A stretch of 29,480 nucleotides of DNA, taken from NCBI GenBank assembly GCA_964389025.1, contig CAYMCQ010000054.1, positions 1 through 29,480 on the forward strand. Direction: 5' to 3'. Source of the DNA: CAYMCQ01 sp964389025. Lineage in GTDB: Bacteria > Verrucomicrobiota > Verrucomicrobiia > Limisphaerales > CAYMCQ01. The notes under the pieces were generated by a model. It made no database searches. It had not been told where the DNA came from and saw only the letters and a list, made by a program, of their open reading frames with translations. Both the position numbers and the translations under genes were made by a program. Shown here in pieces: positions 1 to 10,729 of this stretch (position 1 is the stretch's first letter; the number at the start of each line of letters is the position of its first letter).

Positions 1-50
1 GAGAATTGAGAGACGGGGGAATTGAACGAAAGGTTTCAGGCTGAAAGATA

Positions 51-2645
51 ATGGGGGCAATGCGGATCCGGACACTTCAACCAAGTTGCGCCCTGTTCAA
101 AGCAATTCTCCGTTTCGGATTTCGCAACTTCGATTATCTTTTTTGCGTGCCACCATTGGAACAACTGGCGAATCTCCCCGCGCTCAACCAAGTCACCGTG
201 CCCGACCTCTGGCAACAGCAGGCGGTGACTGCGTTGCGCGGCGGCAAGGATGTCGTTGTGCAAGCGCCGACCGGGTCCGGAAAGACGCTCATCTTCGAAT
301 TGTGGTCGAATCAGGGAAAGAATCACGGCCAAGCCATTTACACCGTGCCGACGCGCGCGCTCGCGAACGATAAACTTGCCGAGTGGCGCGCGCGCGGCTG
401 GGATGTCGGCATCGCCACCGGCGACCTCGCGGAAAATCTTCAAGCGCCGGTCCTCGTCGCAACTTTGGAGACGCAAAAAAAACGCCTCATCCGTGGCGAC
501 GGCCCTGCCCTGCTCGTCATTGACGAATACCAGATGATCAGCGACCCGGATCGCGGATTGAATTACGAGATCGCCATCGCGCTCACGCCGCCGCAGACGC
601 AACTTTTGCTTTTGAGCGGCAGCGTTTCCAATCCGCAAGACATTGTGAAATGGCTCACCCGGCTTGGCCGCAAAGCCATTTTAATCCGTCACGACGAACG
701 CCCCGTTCCGCTCGAGGAAGTCCACGCGAACAATCTGAACTTCCACGTTCCCGGCGAGATTCGCGGCTACTGGCCCCGCCTCGTCGCCAAATCGCTCGCG
801 GAAGATTTGGGGCCGATCCTGATTTTCGCCCCGCGCCGTCAATCCGCCGAGGCGATGGCGCGCGAACTGTTCCGACAACTCCCCTGCTCCAACCCGCTCG
901 CGTTGAGCGCCGGACAGAAACAGATCGTGGGCGAAGACCTCGCGCGCATGTTGAAGACTCGCGTCACCTACCATCACAGCGGCTTGAGCTACGCCGCGCG
1001 CGCAGGCGTCGTGGAACCGCTCGCCAAAGCCGGACAACTCCGCGTCGTCGTCGCCACGATGGGATTGGCTGCCGGGATAAATTTTTCGCTTCGCAGCGTT
1101 GCCCTCGCCGCTGACTCGTATCGCCGTGATTACCATGAGCAGCAACTTCGAGCCGATGAGATTTTGCAGATGTTCGGTCGCGCCGGACGTCGCGGGCTTG
1201 ACGAAACTGGATTTGTTTTGGTCACGGCAAACCAGCTTCGCCTGCTCGATGCTCGCGCGTGTCATCTTTCCCGCAGCGGCGCTGTGGATTGGAGCGCGCT
1301 GTTGAACCTGATGAGCGTTGCCGCTGAACAAGGCCGCGAGCCGTTCACCGAAGCCGTGCGCGTGCAGGAACGGTTGTTCACAACGAAACCGGTTTATCTC
1401 GGCGTCGAGGAATCGTTGAAACATCCCGTCGCGCCCTGCGGTTTGAAGACCGACGCCGAGCGCGCCCGCCACGTCCGCAAGCACGTCCGCGAAATGTTCA
1501 ACAGCCGGGGCGAGTGGGAAACCTTTCCCGCGCTCACGGAAAAGCCGCTGCGCGAAATTAAAGTAGGACAAGCTTCCAGCCTGTCCGGAGCAGGCAAGAT
1601 GCCTGCCCTACATTTAGCCCTCACCGAACCCACCGCCCTTGAAAAGATCGGCTCCGGCACACTCTGCGTTCTTGAAGAGCGTAATGGGCAAAAAATTTAT
1701 GGCCGCGCGATCACCGTGGCGGAACTCTTGAAGGACGACCGCGTCATCATCGCGAAATGGATCCGGCGACTGACGAACTGGAACGGACGCCAGTCCTCGC
1801 TTGAACTTTGGGAACAGAAAATCACACCGCTTGTCGCGGCGAGGCTTGCACAACAAAAGACGCCGGTCGTGAGTTTTGTCAGGCAGGGACAGCGGATTCT
1901 GGCTCGCGTCAACCTCGCGGATTTGACGATGCGTGTGCCCGTGGATTCGCGCGGCGTCGCGCTCTGGAAGCCGGTCGAGCGCGAAGTCTTGCCTTACGAT
2001 TGTGCGCAATGTTCGCTTGTTCCTGTTTGCAAGCAACTGCCGACAAGCACCGGCACCGCGCTGCTCTGGCGGCGGCTCGGGCTTGTGGATGAGGCCGGCG
2101 TGCCGACGTTGCGCGGGCAAATCGTCAGTTTCTTTTCACAGGGCGACGGGCTTGCGATCGCCGCCGCGATTGAAGATGAAAAATATCCGCTCGATGAATT
2201 GATTTACGACATCGCGAATCTCGACGCTGGTTTTCGTTTCTGTGGCGAGGAGAATCGCTGGGCTGGTCGGCTGGCGCAGGTTTGCCAGGAAAAATTTGGC
2301 GTGCAGTCAATCCCCGGCTATCTGGAAGGTGGCGCACCGCCGAAATACGGCGCGGGCGCAGAGCAAGTCGTCGCGTCCATCCACAAAAATCCGCTGACGA
2401 AACATGAGTGGATCACCGACCTGACGGGCGCGGGCGACATTGACCGCGTCATCATCGAATGGCGCAGCACGCTCCGGCAGATTTCACACGCGCCGCCGGT
2501 GGATTTGCCGCGCTGGCTTGCGTTTCAAGCGATGGCCAAAGCGTTTTTGCAGGAAGTCGAATCACCGACGATGACCGACTTGCCGCCGCTGGAATACAAT
2601 CAAACCAAGCGCGTGGATCATCGGCTGATTTTGCGGAGGCATTAA
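51..2645 (+). CDS. Ski2-like DEAD/DEAH-box helicase
   Basis: Superfamily 2 helicase, predicted to unwind RNA or DNA using ATP. Numbering from 51, motifs run in order: Walker A APTGSGKT (72-79), motif Ia PTRALAND (about 100), DEYQ as motif II (158-161), SGS as motif III (189-191), YHHSGL (about 307), VVATMGLAAGIN (about 333) and QMFGRAGRRG as motif VI (373-382). The HHSGL and GRAGRRG forms point to the Ski2/Mtr4/Hel308 branch. The C-terminal half is not recognised. It holds a cysteine cluster C-x2-C-x5-C near residues 651-660 that could bind zinc or be part of an Fe-S site. A palindromic repeat is translated at about residues 505-521. The start is uncertain: ATG 51, ATG 60 or GTG 147 all fit, and the conserved-looking sequence begins after GTG 147. 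The gene converges on pnp. The exact substrate is unknown. Confidence 0.85.
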   Translation: MGAMRIRTLQPSCALFKAILRFGFRNFDYLFCVPPLEQLANLPALNQVTVPDLWQQQAVTALRGGKDVVVQAPTGSGKTLIFELWSNQGKNHGQAIYTVPTRALANDKLAEWRARGWDVGIATGDLAENLQAPVLVATLETQKKRLIRGDGPALLVIDEYQMISDPDRGLNYEIAIALTPPQTQLLLLSGSVSNPQDIVKWLTRLGRKAILIRHDERPVPLEEVHANNLNFHVPGEIRGYWPRLVAKSLAEDLGPILIFAPRRQSAEAMARELFRQLPCSNPLALSAGQKQIVGEDLARMLKTRVTYHHSGLSYAARAGVVEPLAKAGQLRVVVATMGLAAGINFSLRSVALAADSYRRDYHEQQLRADEILQMFGRAGRRGLDETGFVLVTANQLRLLDARACHLSRSGAVDWSALLNLMSVAAEQGREPFTEAVRVQERLFTTKPVYLGVEESLKHPVAPCGLKTDAERARHVRKHVREMFNSRGEWETFPALTEKPLREIKVGQASSLSGAGKMPALHLALTEPTALEKIGSGTLCVLEERNGQKIYGRAITVAELLKDDRVIIAKWIRRLTNWNGRQSSLELWEQKITPLVAARLAQQKTPVVSFVRQGQRILARVNLADLTMRVPVDSRGVALWKPVEREVLPYDCAQCSLVPVCKQLPTSTGTALLWRRLGLVDEAGVPTLRGQIVSFFSQGDGLAIAAAIEDEKYPLDELIYDIANLDAGFRFCGEENRWAGRLAQVCQEKFGVQSIPGYLEGGAPPKYGAGAEQVVASIHKNPLTKHEWITDLTGAGDIDRVIIEWRSTLRQISHAPPVDLPRWLAFQAMAKAFLQEVESPTMTDLPPLEYNQTKRVDHRLILRRH
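1563..1611. repeat. Palindromic repeat inside helicase gene (GTAGG-type)
   Basis: Imperfect inverted repeat with arms of about 22 bases around a 5-base loop. It begins GTAGGACAAGC and ends GATGCCTGCCCTAC. It is read through in frame as VGQASSLSGAGKMPAL. The right arm matches the right arm of the repeat at 10035-10140 inside a different helicase gene, so it belongs to a dispersed family. Confidence 0.8.
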
Positions 2646-2672
2646 AAAAGCGAGCCGACTGCGGCTCGCTTT
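2641..2672 (-). terminator. Intrinsic terminator between helicase and pnp
   Basis: An 11-bp perfect stem (2647-2657 pairing with 2662-2672) with loop ACTG. Read on the minus strand it is followed by a run of six T (complement of 2644-2649), so it is a strong terminator for the rpsO-pnp operon. On the plus strand only three T follow the hairpin, so it would end the helicase transcript less well. It overlaps the helicase stop codon. Confidence 0.85.
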
Positions 2673-2691
2673 GAAATGTGATCTACGCGGA

Positions 2692-4971
2692 TCAGCGGCG
2701 CGGGCGTGGTTCGCGTTCGCGACGGTCGCCTTGAGGCTGGCGATCGCGGTATTCGCCGCGGTCGCCACCACGGTCACGACCATCATTGCGCTCTTCGGAT
2801 TGGCCTTGCTCGCCATCGTTGGGTGGCTGTTCGCCGCCGCCAGATTCTCCACCACCGGCTTCCTTATCGCGGTCGGCCATGGCGGCTTTGCGCGAGAGAC
2901 GGACGCGGCCTTTTTCGTCAACGCCGAGGCACTTGACCAAAATCTTGTCGCCAACTTTGACGATGTCTTCGGTCTGTTTGACTCGGAAGTTCGCAAGCTC
3001 GCTGATGTGAACGAGGCCGTCCTTGCCGGGGAGAAATTCCACAAAGCAGCCGAATTCTTTGATGGTCACGACTGTGCCGTGATAAATCTTTCCAATCTCG
3101 GCTTCGGCGGTCATGCCTGTGATGGCGTCCTTGGCGATCTTCATCCCTTCGGGTGAGACGGAGAAGATGTTGACGGTGCCATCGTCTTCGATGTTGATTT
3201 CGCAACCGGATTCTTCGACGAGGCGCTTGATGTTCTTGCCGCCGGGGCCGATGAGCGCGCCGATCTTTTCCGGGTTGATCTTCACCACCTCGATGCGCGG
3301 GGCGTATTTGCTCAACTCTTTGCGCGGTTCGGAAATGGTCTTGGCCATTTCGGCTAGGATGTGCATGCGCGCGACGCGGGCTTTTTCCACGGCCTCGGCC
3401 ATGATCTCGTGCGGGAGTCCTTTGAGCTTGAGGTCGAGTTGAAAGCCGGTGATGCCCTTTTCAGTGCCGGCAATTTTGCAGTCCATGTCGCAATACGCAT
3501 CTTCCCAGCCGATGATGTCGGTGAGGAGCTGGTATTTGGAAATTTTGTCGCCGCCAGATTCGGTGCAGATGCCGACGCTAATGCCGGCCACTGGACGAGT
3601 CATCGGAACGCCGGCGTCAAGCAACGCAAGCGTGCCGCCGCAAACCGAGGCCATGGAAGTGGAGCCGTTCGACTCCATGATTTCGCTGACCACGCGGACG
3701 GTGTAGGGATAAGTGTCCAGCGGAATCATCGGCTCGATGGAGCGTTCCGCGAGCGCGCCGTGGCCGATTTCGCGACGACCGGGTCCACTGATGCGTCCGG
3801 TTTCGCCGACGGAAAAATTCGGGAAATTGTAGTGCAGGATGAATTTCTTTTCGGTGTTGCCGCCGGTGTAGGAATCGAATTCCTGCACGTCCTCGCCGGT
3901 GCCGAGGGTGACGAGCGTGACAGCCTGCGTCTCACCGCGCGAGAAAATCGCCGAGCCATGAGCGCGCGGCAGGAAGCCAATTTCGCTGCTGATTGGACGC
4001 ACGACATCCATTGCGCGACCATCGAGGCGCTTCCCGCTCTTTAGGATCAAACCACGAACAGCTTCCTTCTGGATGTAATAAAACGCGTCATTGATGACGA
4101 ACTCGGTGACCTTTTCTTCGCCAAATTTTTCGACGAGTTTTTTGCCGACTTCGTCCTTGATGGCGTTGCAGGCGGATTCGCGGGCGAGTTTGCCGGGCGT
4201 AAGCAGCGCGGGAACGAATCGGTCGCCGGCAAGTTTTTTGGCTTCGGCGAGGATTTCATCGGGAACAATCTTGAGTGTGATTTCGCGCTTCTTTTTGCCG
4301 GCTTTGGCGGCGAGTTCTTTTTGCGCCGCGATCATCGGCTGGCAGGATTCGTGGGCGAATTTGAGCGCGGCATTAAAATCGGCTTCGGTGATCTCCTTGG
4401 CGGCGCCTTCATACATGACGATGTCCTTGTCGTTGCCGACGTAAACGAGGTCGAGGTCGCTGTCCTTCATCTCGGCGTGCGTGGGGTTGGCGATGAATTT
4501 GCCTGCGACGCGACCGACGCGCACTGCGCCGAGTGGGCCTGCCCACGGGATGTCGCTGACCATGAGGGAAGCGGATGCGCCGATGATGCTCAAAACGTCC
4601 GGGTCGTTTTCGCCGTCGGAACTCAGCACAACGGTCTGAACTTGCACCTCGTTATACCAGCCTTTCGGAAAGAGCGGGCGGATGGGGCGGTCGGTGAGAC
4701 GGCAGGTGAGAATTTCTTTTTCGGTCGGTCGGCCTTCGCGTTTGAAGTAGCCGCCGGGAAACTTTCCAGCCGCAGCCGCTTTTTCGCGGTAATCCACGGT
4801 GAGCGGGAAAAAGTCCTGGCCTTCCTTGGCCTTGGTTGCCGCGACTGCCGCAACGAGGATGATTGTTTCGCCGAGTTGAATTGTTACTGCGCCGTCGGCT
4901 TGTTTGGCGAGTTTGCCTGTTTCGATGATGAGTTGCTTGTCGCCCAGTTGGGCGGATATTTTTTCTGCCAT
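2692..4971 (-). CDS. pnp: Polynucleotide phosphorylase
   Basis: Phosphorolytic 3'-5' exoribonuclease and RNA polymerising enzyme of the RNA decay machinery. About 759 residues, normal for the family. Two RNase PH domains are recognisable. The second contains SGPGRREIGHGALAERS and the catalytic-region acidic cluster WEDAYCDMDCKIAG. A KH domain follows with GxxG loop IGPGGKNIK, then an S1 domain (GTVVTIKEFGCFVEFLPGKDGLVHISEL). The last 50 or so residues are a low-complexity Gly/Arg/Asp/Glu tail, probably disordered and possibly RNA- or partner-binding. I chose ATG 4971 (MAEKIS) over the upstream GTG at 4992 because family homology starts there and GGAAA lies just upstream. It lies downstream of rpsO in the classical rpsO-pnp order, 209 bases away. 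The gap holds only small hairpins. Confidence 0.97.
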   Translation of the reverse strand: MAEKISAQLGDKQLIIETGKLAKQADGAVTIQLGETIILVAAVAATKAKEGQDFFPLTVDYREKAAAAGKFPGGYFKREGRPTEKEILTCRLTDRPIRPLFPKGWYNEVQVQTVVLSSDGENDPDVLSIIGASASLMVSDIPWAGPLGAVRVGRVAGKFIANPTHAEMKDSDLDLVYVGNDKDIVMYEGAAKEITEADFNAALKFAHESCQPMIAAQKELAAKAGKKKREITLKIVPDEILAEAKKLAGDRFVPALLTPGKLARESACNAIKDEVGKKLVEKFGEEKVTEFVINDAFYYIQKEAVRGLILKSGKRLDGRAMDVVRPISSEIGFLPRAHGSAIFSRGETQAVTLVTLGTGEDVQEFDSYTGGNTEKKFILHYNFPNFSVGETGRISGPGRREIGHGALAERSIEPMIPLDTYPYTVRVVSEIMESNGSTSMASVCGGTLALLDAGVPMTRPVAGISVGICTESGGDKISKYQLLTDIIGWEDAYCDMDCKIAGTEKGITGFQLDLKLKGLPHEIMAEAVEKARVARMHILAEMAKTISEPRKELSKYAPRIEVVKINPEKIGALIGPGGKNIKRLVEESGCEINIEDDGTVNIFSVSPEGMKIAKDAITGMTAEAEIGKIYHGTVVTIKEFGCFVEFLPGKDGLVHISELANFRVKQTEDIVKVGDKILVKCLGVDEKGRVRLSRKAAMADRDKEAGGGESGGGEQPPNDGEQGQSEERNDGRDRGGDRGEYRDRQPQGDRREREPRPRR

Positions 4972-5180
4972 AATTTTATTTCCGCGCCGCACCCCTGAGA
5001 AACTTCAGTGAATCCCGAAATCTTCGGTGTTCAACGAAATCGCCCAAAGGCGCGGACTTTGTTTTTGCTATGTGAATTGAAGCGACCGGGTAAAAAACTC
5101 CCTAAATCGCGCCAATGTGAAACCATGAAGGCTGCCGTTGCTCGAAACGGTTCGTCCCGGCTGGCGGGAGTCCTTCAAAG

Positions 5181-5438
5181 CTACTTGCGAAGTTTGAGCT
5201 TCTTTGTAATCGCCTGATAACGTGAGGCGTCGGTATTGTGGAGGTAATCCAACAAACGCCGGCGTTGGCCGACCATCATCAGCAACCCGCGTCGAGAACC
5301 GTTGTCTTTTTTGTTCTTTTGCAGGTGCTCGCTCAGATGGTTGATCCGCTCGGTCAACAGTGCAATTTGCACGTCAGCCGAACCCGTGTCCCGTTCATGC
5401 AGTCGAAAATCTTCAACCGTCTTTGACTTTGCTTCCAT
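5181..5438 (-). CDS. rpsO: 30S ribosomal protein S15
   Basis: Primary rRNA-binding protein of the small subunit that binds 16S rRNA early in assembly. 85 residues, close to the usual 88-89. The diagnostic segments are DTGSADVQIALLTERINHL and SRRGLLMMVGQRRRLLDYL. It is the first gene of the rpsO-pnp pair. No convincing Shine-Dalgarno sequence precedes the ATG; the upstream bases read AAACGAACTGAAACT. In other bacteria S15 represses its own mRNA through a leader structure. Here the leader from the predicted promoter would be only about 25 bases, so that control is either absent or uses another start site. The 3' gap to pnp has two weak hairpins without T-runs, consistent with read-through into pnp. 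Confidence 0.97.
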   Translation of the reverse strand: MEAKSKTVEDFRLHERDTGSADVQIALLTERINHLSEHLQKNKKDNGSRRGLLMMVGQRRRLLDYLHNTDASRYQAITKKLKLRK

Positions 5439-5467
5439 AGTTTCAGTTCGTTTTCTTTGACCGGCAG

Positions 5468-5496
5468 AGAATAGGAGGATAATTAGCCTCTGTAAA
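5468..5496 (-). promoter_or_regulatory. Candidate sigma70-type promoter for rpsO-pnp
   Basis: On the minus strand TTTACA (complement of 5491-5496) is separated by exactly 17 bases from TATTCT (complement of 5468-5473). This would start transcription about 25 bases before the rpsO ATG. It is a sequence match only. Confidence 0.4.
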
Positions 5497-5551
5497 GAAC
5501 TTTCCTTGTCAGAGACTCAAGTTTTTCAACGAAAAAATGAAGTCTTTTACG

Positions 5552-6463
5552 TCAGCTCACGAATTCAAGTTGCTGCTGATGAGGAATTAAGCCGCGCTGA
5601 AAACCCTGCCCGAGAAACCGGCGGATGGCCTCCCGACCGCGTTCGCCGTAGTCCAAAGTCCAGTGGTTGACATACATTCCGACAAATTTGTCGGCCAAAT
5701 CACTGCCCATGTCCCGGGCGAATTGCAGCGCATGTTGCACAGCCTCAGCGCGATGATCGAGGCTGAACTGAATGCTCGCCGTCAAAATATCCGAGATGAT
5801 TTTACGCGTCGGCGGATCAAACCGTTTGTGGATCACGTTTCCACCCAGTGGTAATGGCAGACCGTCGTTTGCCCTGCCCCACCACGCGCCCAAGTCCTCG
5901 CAAACTTCCAAACCTTCGTTCTGATAAGTCAATTGGCCTTCGTGGATGATCAAGCCAACGTCAGCCTGACCGGATCGGACGGTTTCAAAAATCTTGTCGA
6001 AGGGAACGATGACGTAATCAAAGTTTTGAATTTTGATTTTTGAATTTTGAGTTCCAGATTCTGACTTCTGATTTCTGACTTCTGACTTCTGTGTTTGCCC
6101 CAGCCAAAGTTGCAACGCCAGAAACGCACTCGTCATTGTCCCCGGCACAGCGATTTTTTTCCGCGCAATTTCCTCCCGAGAAAATTTCCGTTTCGCCACA
6201 AGCATCGGCCCATACCCATCACCCATGCTCGCGCCACTCGGCAGCAGAGCGTATTTATCGCTGACGTGGGCGTAGGCGTGGATGCTGACCGCCGAGATGT
6301 CCAGTTCGCCGCGCGTCGCCCGCTCGTTCAAAGTCTGTATGTCCTGCAAAATATGCTCGAACTTGAAGCCGCGCGTCGGGATCAACTCTTTCGCCAGCGC
6401 ATAAAACATGAACGCGTCGTCCGGGTCGGGCGAGTGGCCGAGCGTAAGTCTGGTTTCTTCCAT
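5552..6463 (-). CDS. mqnD: MqnD-like 1,4-dihydroxy-6-naphthoate synthase (MqnA/MqnD family)
   Basis: Likely enzyme of the futalosine route to menaquinone, converting cyclic dehypoxanthine futalosine to 1,4-dihydroxy-6-naphthoate. The fold is that of a periplasmic-binding protein but there is no signal peptide. Seen: N-terminal GHSPDPDDAFMFYAL, a variant of the family SPCPNDTF block; SIHAYAHV; and VGLIIHEGQLTYQ, where the His-Glu matches the catalytic-histidine region of MqnD. About 303 residues from ATG 6463 (MEETRLTL); an upstream in-frame start at 6532 would run into the divergent peptidase gene. Residues about 123-148 are a translated simple repeat (QKSEVRNQKSE...) not expected in the family. 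The altered SPDPDD block leaves open a divergent paralogue or a solute-binding protein. No other mqn gene is in the window. Confidence 0.65.
   Translation of the reverse strand: MEETRLTLGHSPDPDDAFMFYALAKELIPTRGFKFEHILQDIQTLNERATRGELDISAVSIHAYAHVSDKYALLPSGASMGDGYGPMLVAKRKFSREEIARKKIAVPGTMTSAFLALQLWLGQTQKSEVRNQKSESGTQNSKIKIQNFDYVIVPFDKIFETVRSGQADVGLIIHEGQLTYQNEGLEVCEDLGAWWGRANDGLPLPLGGNVIHKRFDPPTRKIISDILTASIQFSLDHRAEAVQHALQFARDMGSDLADKFVGMYVNHWTLDYGERGREAIRRFLGQGFQRGLIPHQQQLEFVS
6024..6091. repeat. In-frame simple tandem repeat in mqnD-like gene
   Basis: Two adjoining degenerate tracts. One is built on TTTTGAA/TTTTGAT units (6024-6050). The other has seven-base units of the form TGACTTC/TGATTTC (about 6059-6090). 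They are translated on the minus strand as a polar Lys/Ser/Gln/Asn segment between conserved blocks of the enzyme. Confidence 0.8.
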
Positions 6464-6555
6464 CGCGCAAAAGTTTCCGGTTCGCGCGTCCGTGTCGAAC
6501 AAATTCTCCGTGATTTGTTCTGGCGAAACCAAAGCCTGCCGATAATCTGCCTGTG

Positions 6556-8475
6556 ATGAAATTCCGCTTTGCCTCCATTCAACTTACTTTGGCGCTAACA
6601 GCTTTTGCTCAAACGCCGGACAATCTCGTCGTCGAGGATGTTCCACCGATCCCGACAGACTTGAAAGCCGATATCAGCCGCTATCTTGAATTCCGTGGGG
6701 CGTCGTTTGCCGATTGGCATCCAACGAAACGCGAGATGCTCATCGTCACGCGTTTTGCGGACACGGCCCAGATGCACTGGGTGAAAATGCCGGGCGGTGC
6801 GCGACGGCAACTCACATTTTTCCCCGAACCCGTCAATGGGGGTAGCTTCGAGCCGGGAACCGGGGAATTCATGGTGTTTGGCCAGGACACCGGCGGCGGA
6901 GAGTTTTTTCAAATGTATCGTTTTGATTTTGCCGACGCCAAAGTCACGCTGCTCACCGACGGCAAATCGCGCAACATGGGCGGCCAATGGGCGCAGAAGA
7001 GCGGACAAATGGCCTACACTTCCACGCGGCGCAATGGGCGCGACACGGACATCTACGTGATGAACCCGCGCGAGCCGAAAAGCGACCGTTTGCTGACGAA
7101 GGTGCAAGGCGGCGGTTGGTCAGTAATGGCGTGGGCGCCGGATGATTCGAAGCTGTTGCTCGCCGAATACATTTCGATCAACGAAAGCAAATTGCATTTA
7201 TGCGATGCGCGTTCGGGGGCAATGGAACTCATCACACCGGGCACAAGCGAAAAGATTTCATGGAGCGCGGCTACTTTCGCGCGCGATGGAAAATCACTTT
7301 TCGTCACAACAGACAAGGATTCGGAGTTTCAACGGTTGTGCCGATTCGATCTGGCGACGAAGAAGCTCGCGCCGCTCGTGAACGGCATTCAAGGGGACGT
7401 GGAGGCTCTTGATTTGTCAGACGATGGGAAGCTGCTCGCGTTTGTCAGCAACGAAGAAGGTGTCGGCAAACTGCATCTGCTGAATGCGCGGAGCGGAAAG
7501 GTATTACGCGCGCCGCAATTGCCGCTCGGTGTTCTGGGCCGGTTGAAGTGGCACAAGAACAATCGCGACCTCGCCTTCACGCTCAGTTCGGCGAAAACGC
7601 CCAACGATGTTTATTCTCTCGACGCGAAGACAGGAAAGATAGAGCGCTGGACCGAGAGCGAGACGGGTGGATTGAATCCCGAAAACTTCGTGGAGCCGGA
7701 ATTGATTCGCCTGAAAAGTTTCGATGGTTTGGAGATTTCTGCGTTTATCTATCGGCCAGATGCGAAAAAATTTCCCGGACCGCGTCCTGTTTTAGTCAGC
7801 ATTCATGGCGGGCCTGAAGGCCAATCGCGTCCCACGTTTCAGGCGAGGAACAATTATTTCGTCAATGAACTCGGCATCGCGCTGCTTGTTCCGAACGTGC
7901 GCGGCTCGTCAGGTTACGGAAAAACATTTCTGACTCTCGACAACGGCTTCAAGCGCGAAGACACCGTGCGCGACATCGGCGTGTTTCTCGACTGGGTCAC
8001 ACACGACCCACGACTCGACTCCAAGCGCATCGCAGTCATCGGCGGCAGTTACGGCGGCTATATGTCGCTTGCGACGATGACTCATTATGGCAACCGCCTT
8101 CGCTGCGGCATAGACATCGTTGGCATTTCGAACTTTCTGACCTTTCTGAAAAACACGCAGGACTATCGCCGTGATTTGCGCCGCGCCGAATACGGCGACG
8201 AACGTGACCCCGCGATGGCTGAGTTTCTGGGGAAAATTTCTCCCGCGAATCACCCTGAGAAAGTCATCAAGCCGCTCTTTGTAATCCAAGGCCTGAACGA
8301 TCCGCGCGTGCCCGCCAGCGAGTCCGAGCAGATGGTCAAGGCCATTCGCGAACGCGGCGGCATCGTCTGGTATCTGCTGGCGAAGGACGAAGGCCACGGC
8401 TTTCAAAAGAAACAGAATCAGGATTTTATGTTTCTCAGCGTTGCCCTGTTTCTCAAAGAGCATCTACTGAAATAA
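6556..8475 (+). CDS. Exported S9-family peptidase (prolyl oligopeptidase / dipeptidyl aminopeptidase-like)
   Basis: Serine peptidase predicted to cleave short peptides outside the cytoplasm. An N-terminal signal peptide (KFRFASIQLTLALTAFA, cut before QTPD) leads into a beta-propeller of TolB/WD40-like repeats (roughly residues 40-370, with repeated W-x-D and D-G-K motifs). An alpha/beta-hydrolase domain follows. The catalytic triad is visible: Ser498 in GGSYGGYMS, Asp582 in GLNDPRVP and His614 in DEGHGF. 639 residues is typical. ATG 6556 directly follows an in-frame GTG at 6553; the ATG is preferred. It is divergent from the mqnD-like gene with about 90 bases between starts. Substrate specificity cannot be read from the sequence. 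Confidence 0.92.
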   Translation: MKFRFASIQLTLALTAFAQTPDNLVVEDVPPIPTDLKADISRYLEFRGASFADWHPTKREMLIVTRFADTAQMHWVKMPGGARRQLTFFPEPVNGGSFEPGTGEFMVFGQDTGGGEFFQMYRFDFADAKVTLLTDGKSRNMGGQWAQKSGQMAYTSTRRNGRDTDIYVMNPREPKSDRLLTKVQGGGWSVMAWAPDDSKLLLAEYISINESKLHLCDARSGAMELITPGTSEKISWSAATFARDGKSLFVTTDKDSEFQRLCRFDLATKKLAPLVNGIQGDVEALDLSDDGKLLAFVSNEEGVGKLHLLNARSGKVLRAPQLPLGVLGRLKWHKNNRDLAFTLSSAKTPNDVYSLDAKTGKIERWTESETGGLNPENFVEPELIRLKSFDGLEISAFIYRPDAKKFPGPRPVLVSIHGGPEGQSRPTFQARNNYFVNELGIALLVPNVRGSSGYGKTFLTLDNGFKREDTVRDIGVFLDWVTHDPRLDSKRIAVIGGSYGGYMSLATMTHYGNRLRCGIDIVGISNFLTFLKNTQDYRRDLRRAEYGDERDPAMAEFLGKISPANHPEKVIKPLFVIQGLNDPRVPASESEQMVKAIRERGGIVWYLLAKDEGHGFQKKQNQDFMFLSVALFLKEHLLK

Positions 8476-8584
8476 TTTCAGCGGTCGAGGCTTGGTTTCG
8501 TTTGCGAAGTCAAGCAATTCGTTGTCATTGTGAAAAACTTTTCCACTTCGTCTGAAGTTTGCAACCGCTTACACTTCGCGCGCA

Positions 8585-10726
<2,142 letters not shown>

Positions 10727-10729
10727 ACT

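Noticed and set aside
4972..5180. Terminator between rpsO and pnp
   Set aside because: Two small hairpins of about 5 bp exist (for example TCCCG/CGGGA), but no T-run follows, so read-through is more likely.
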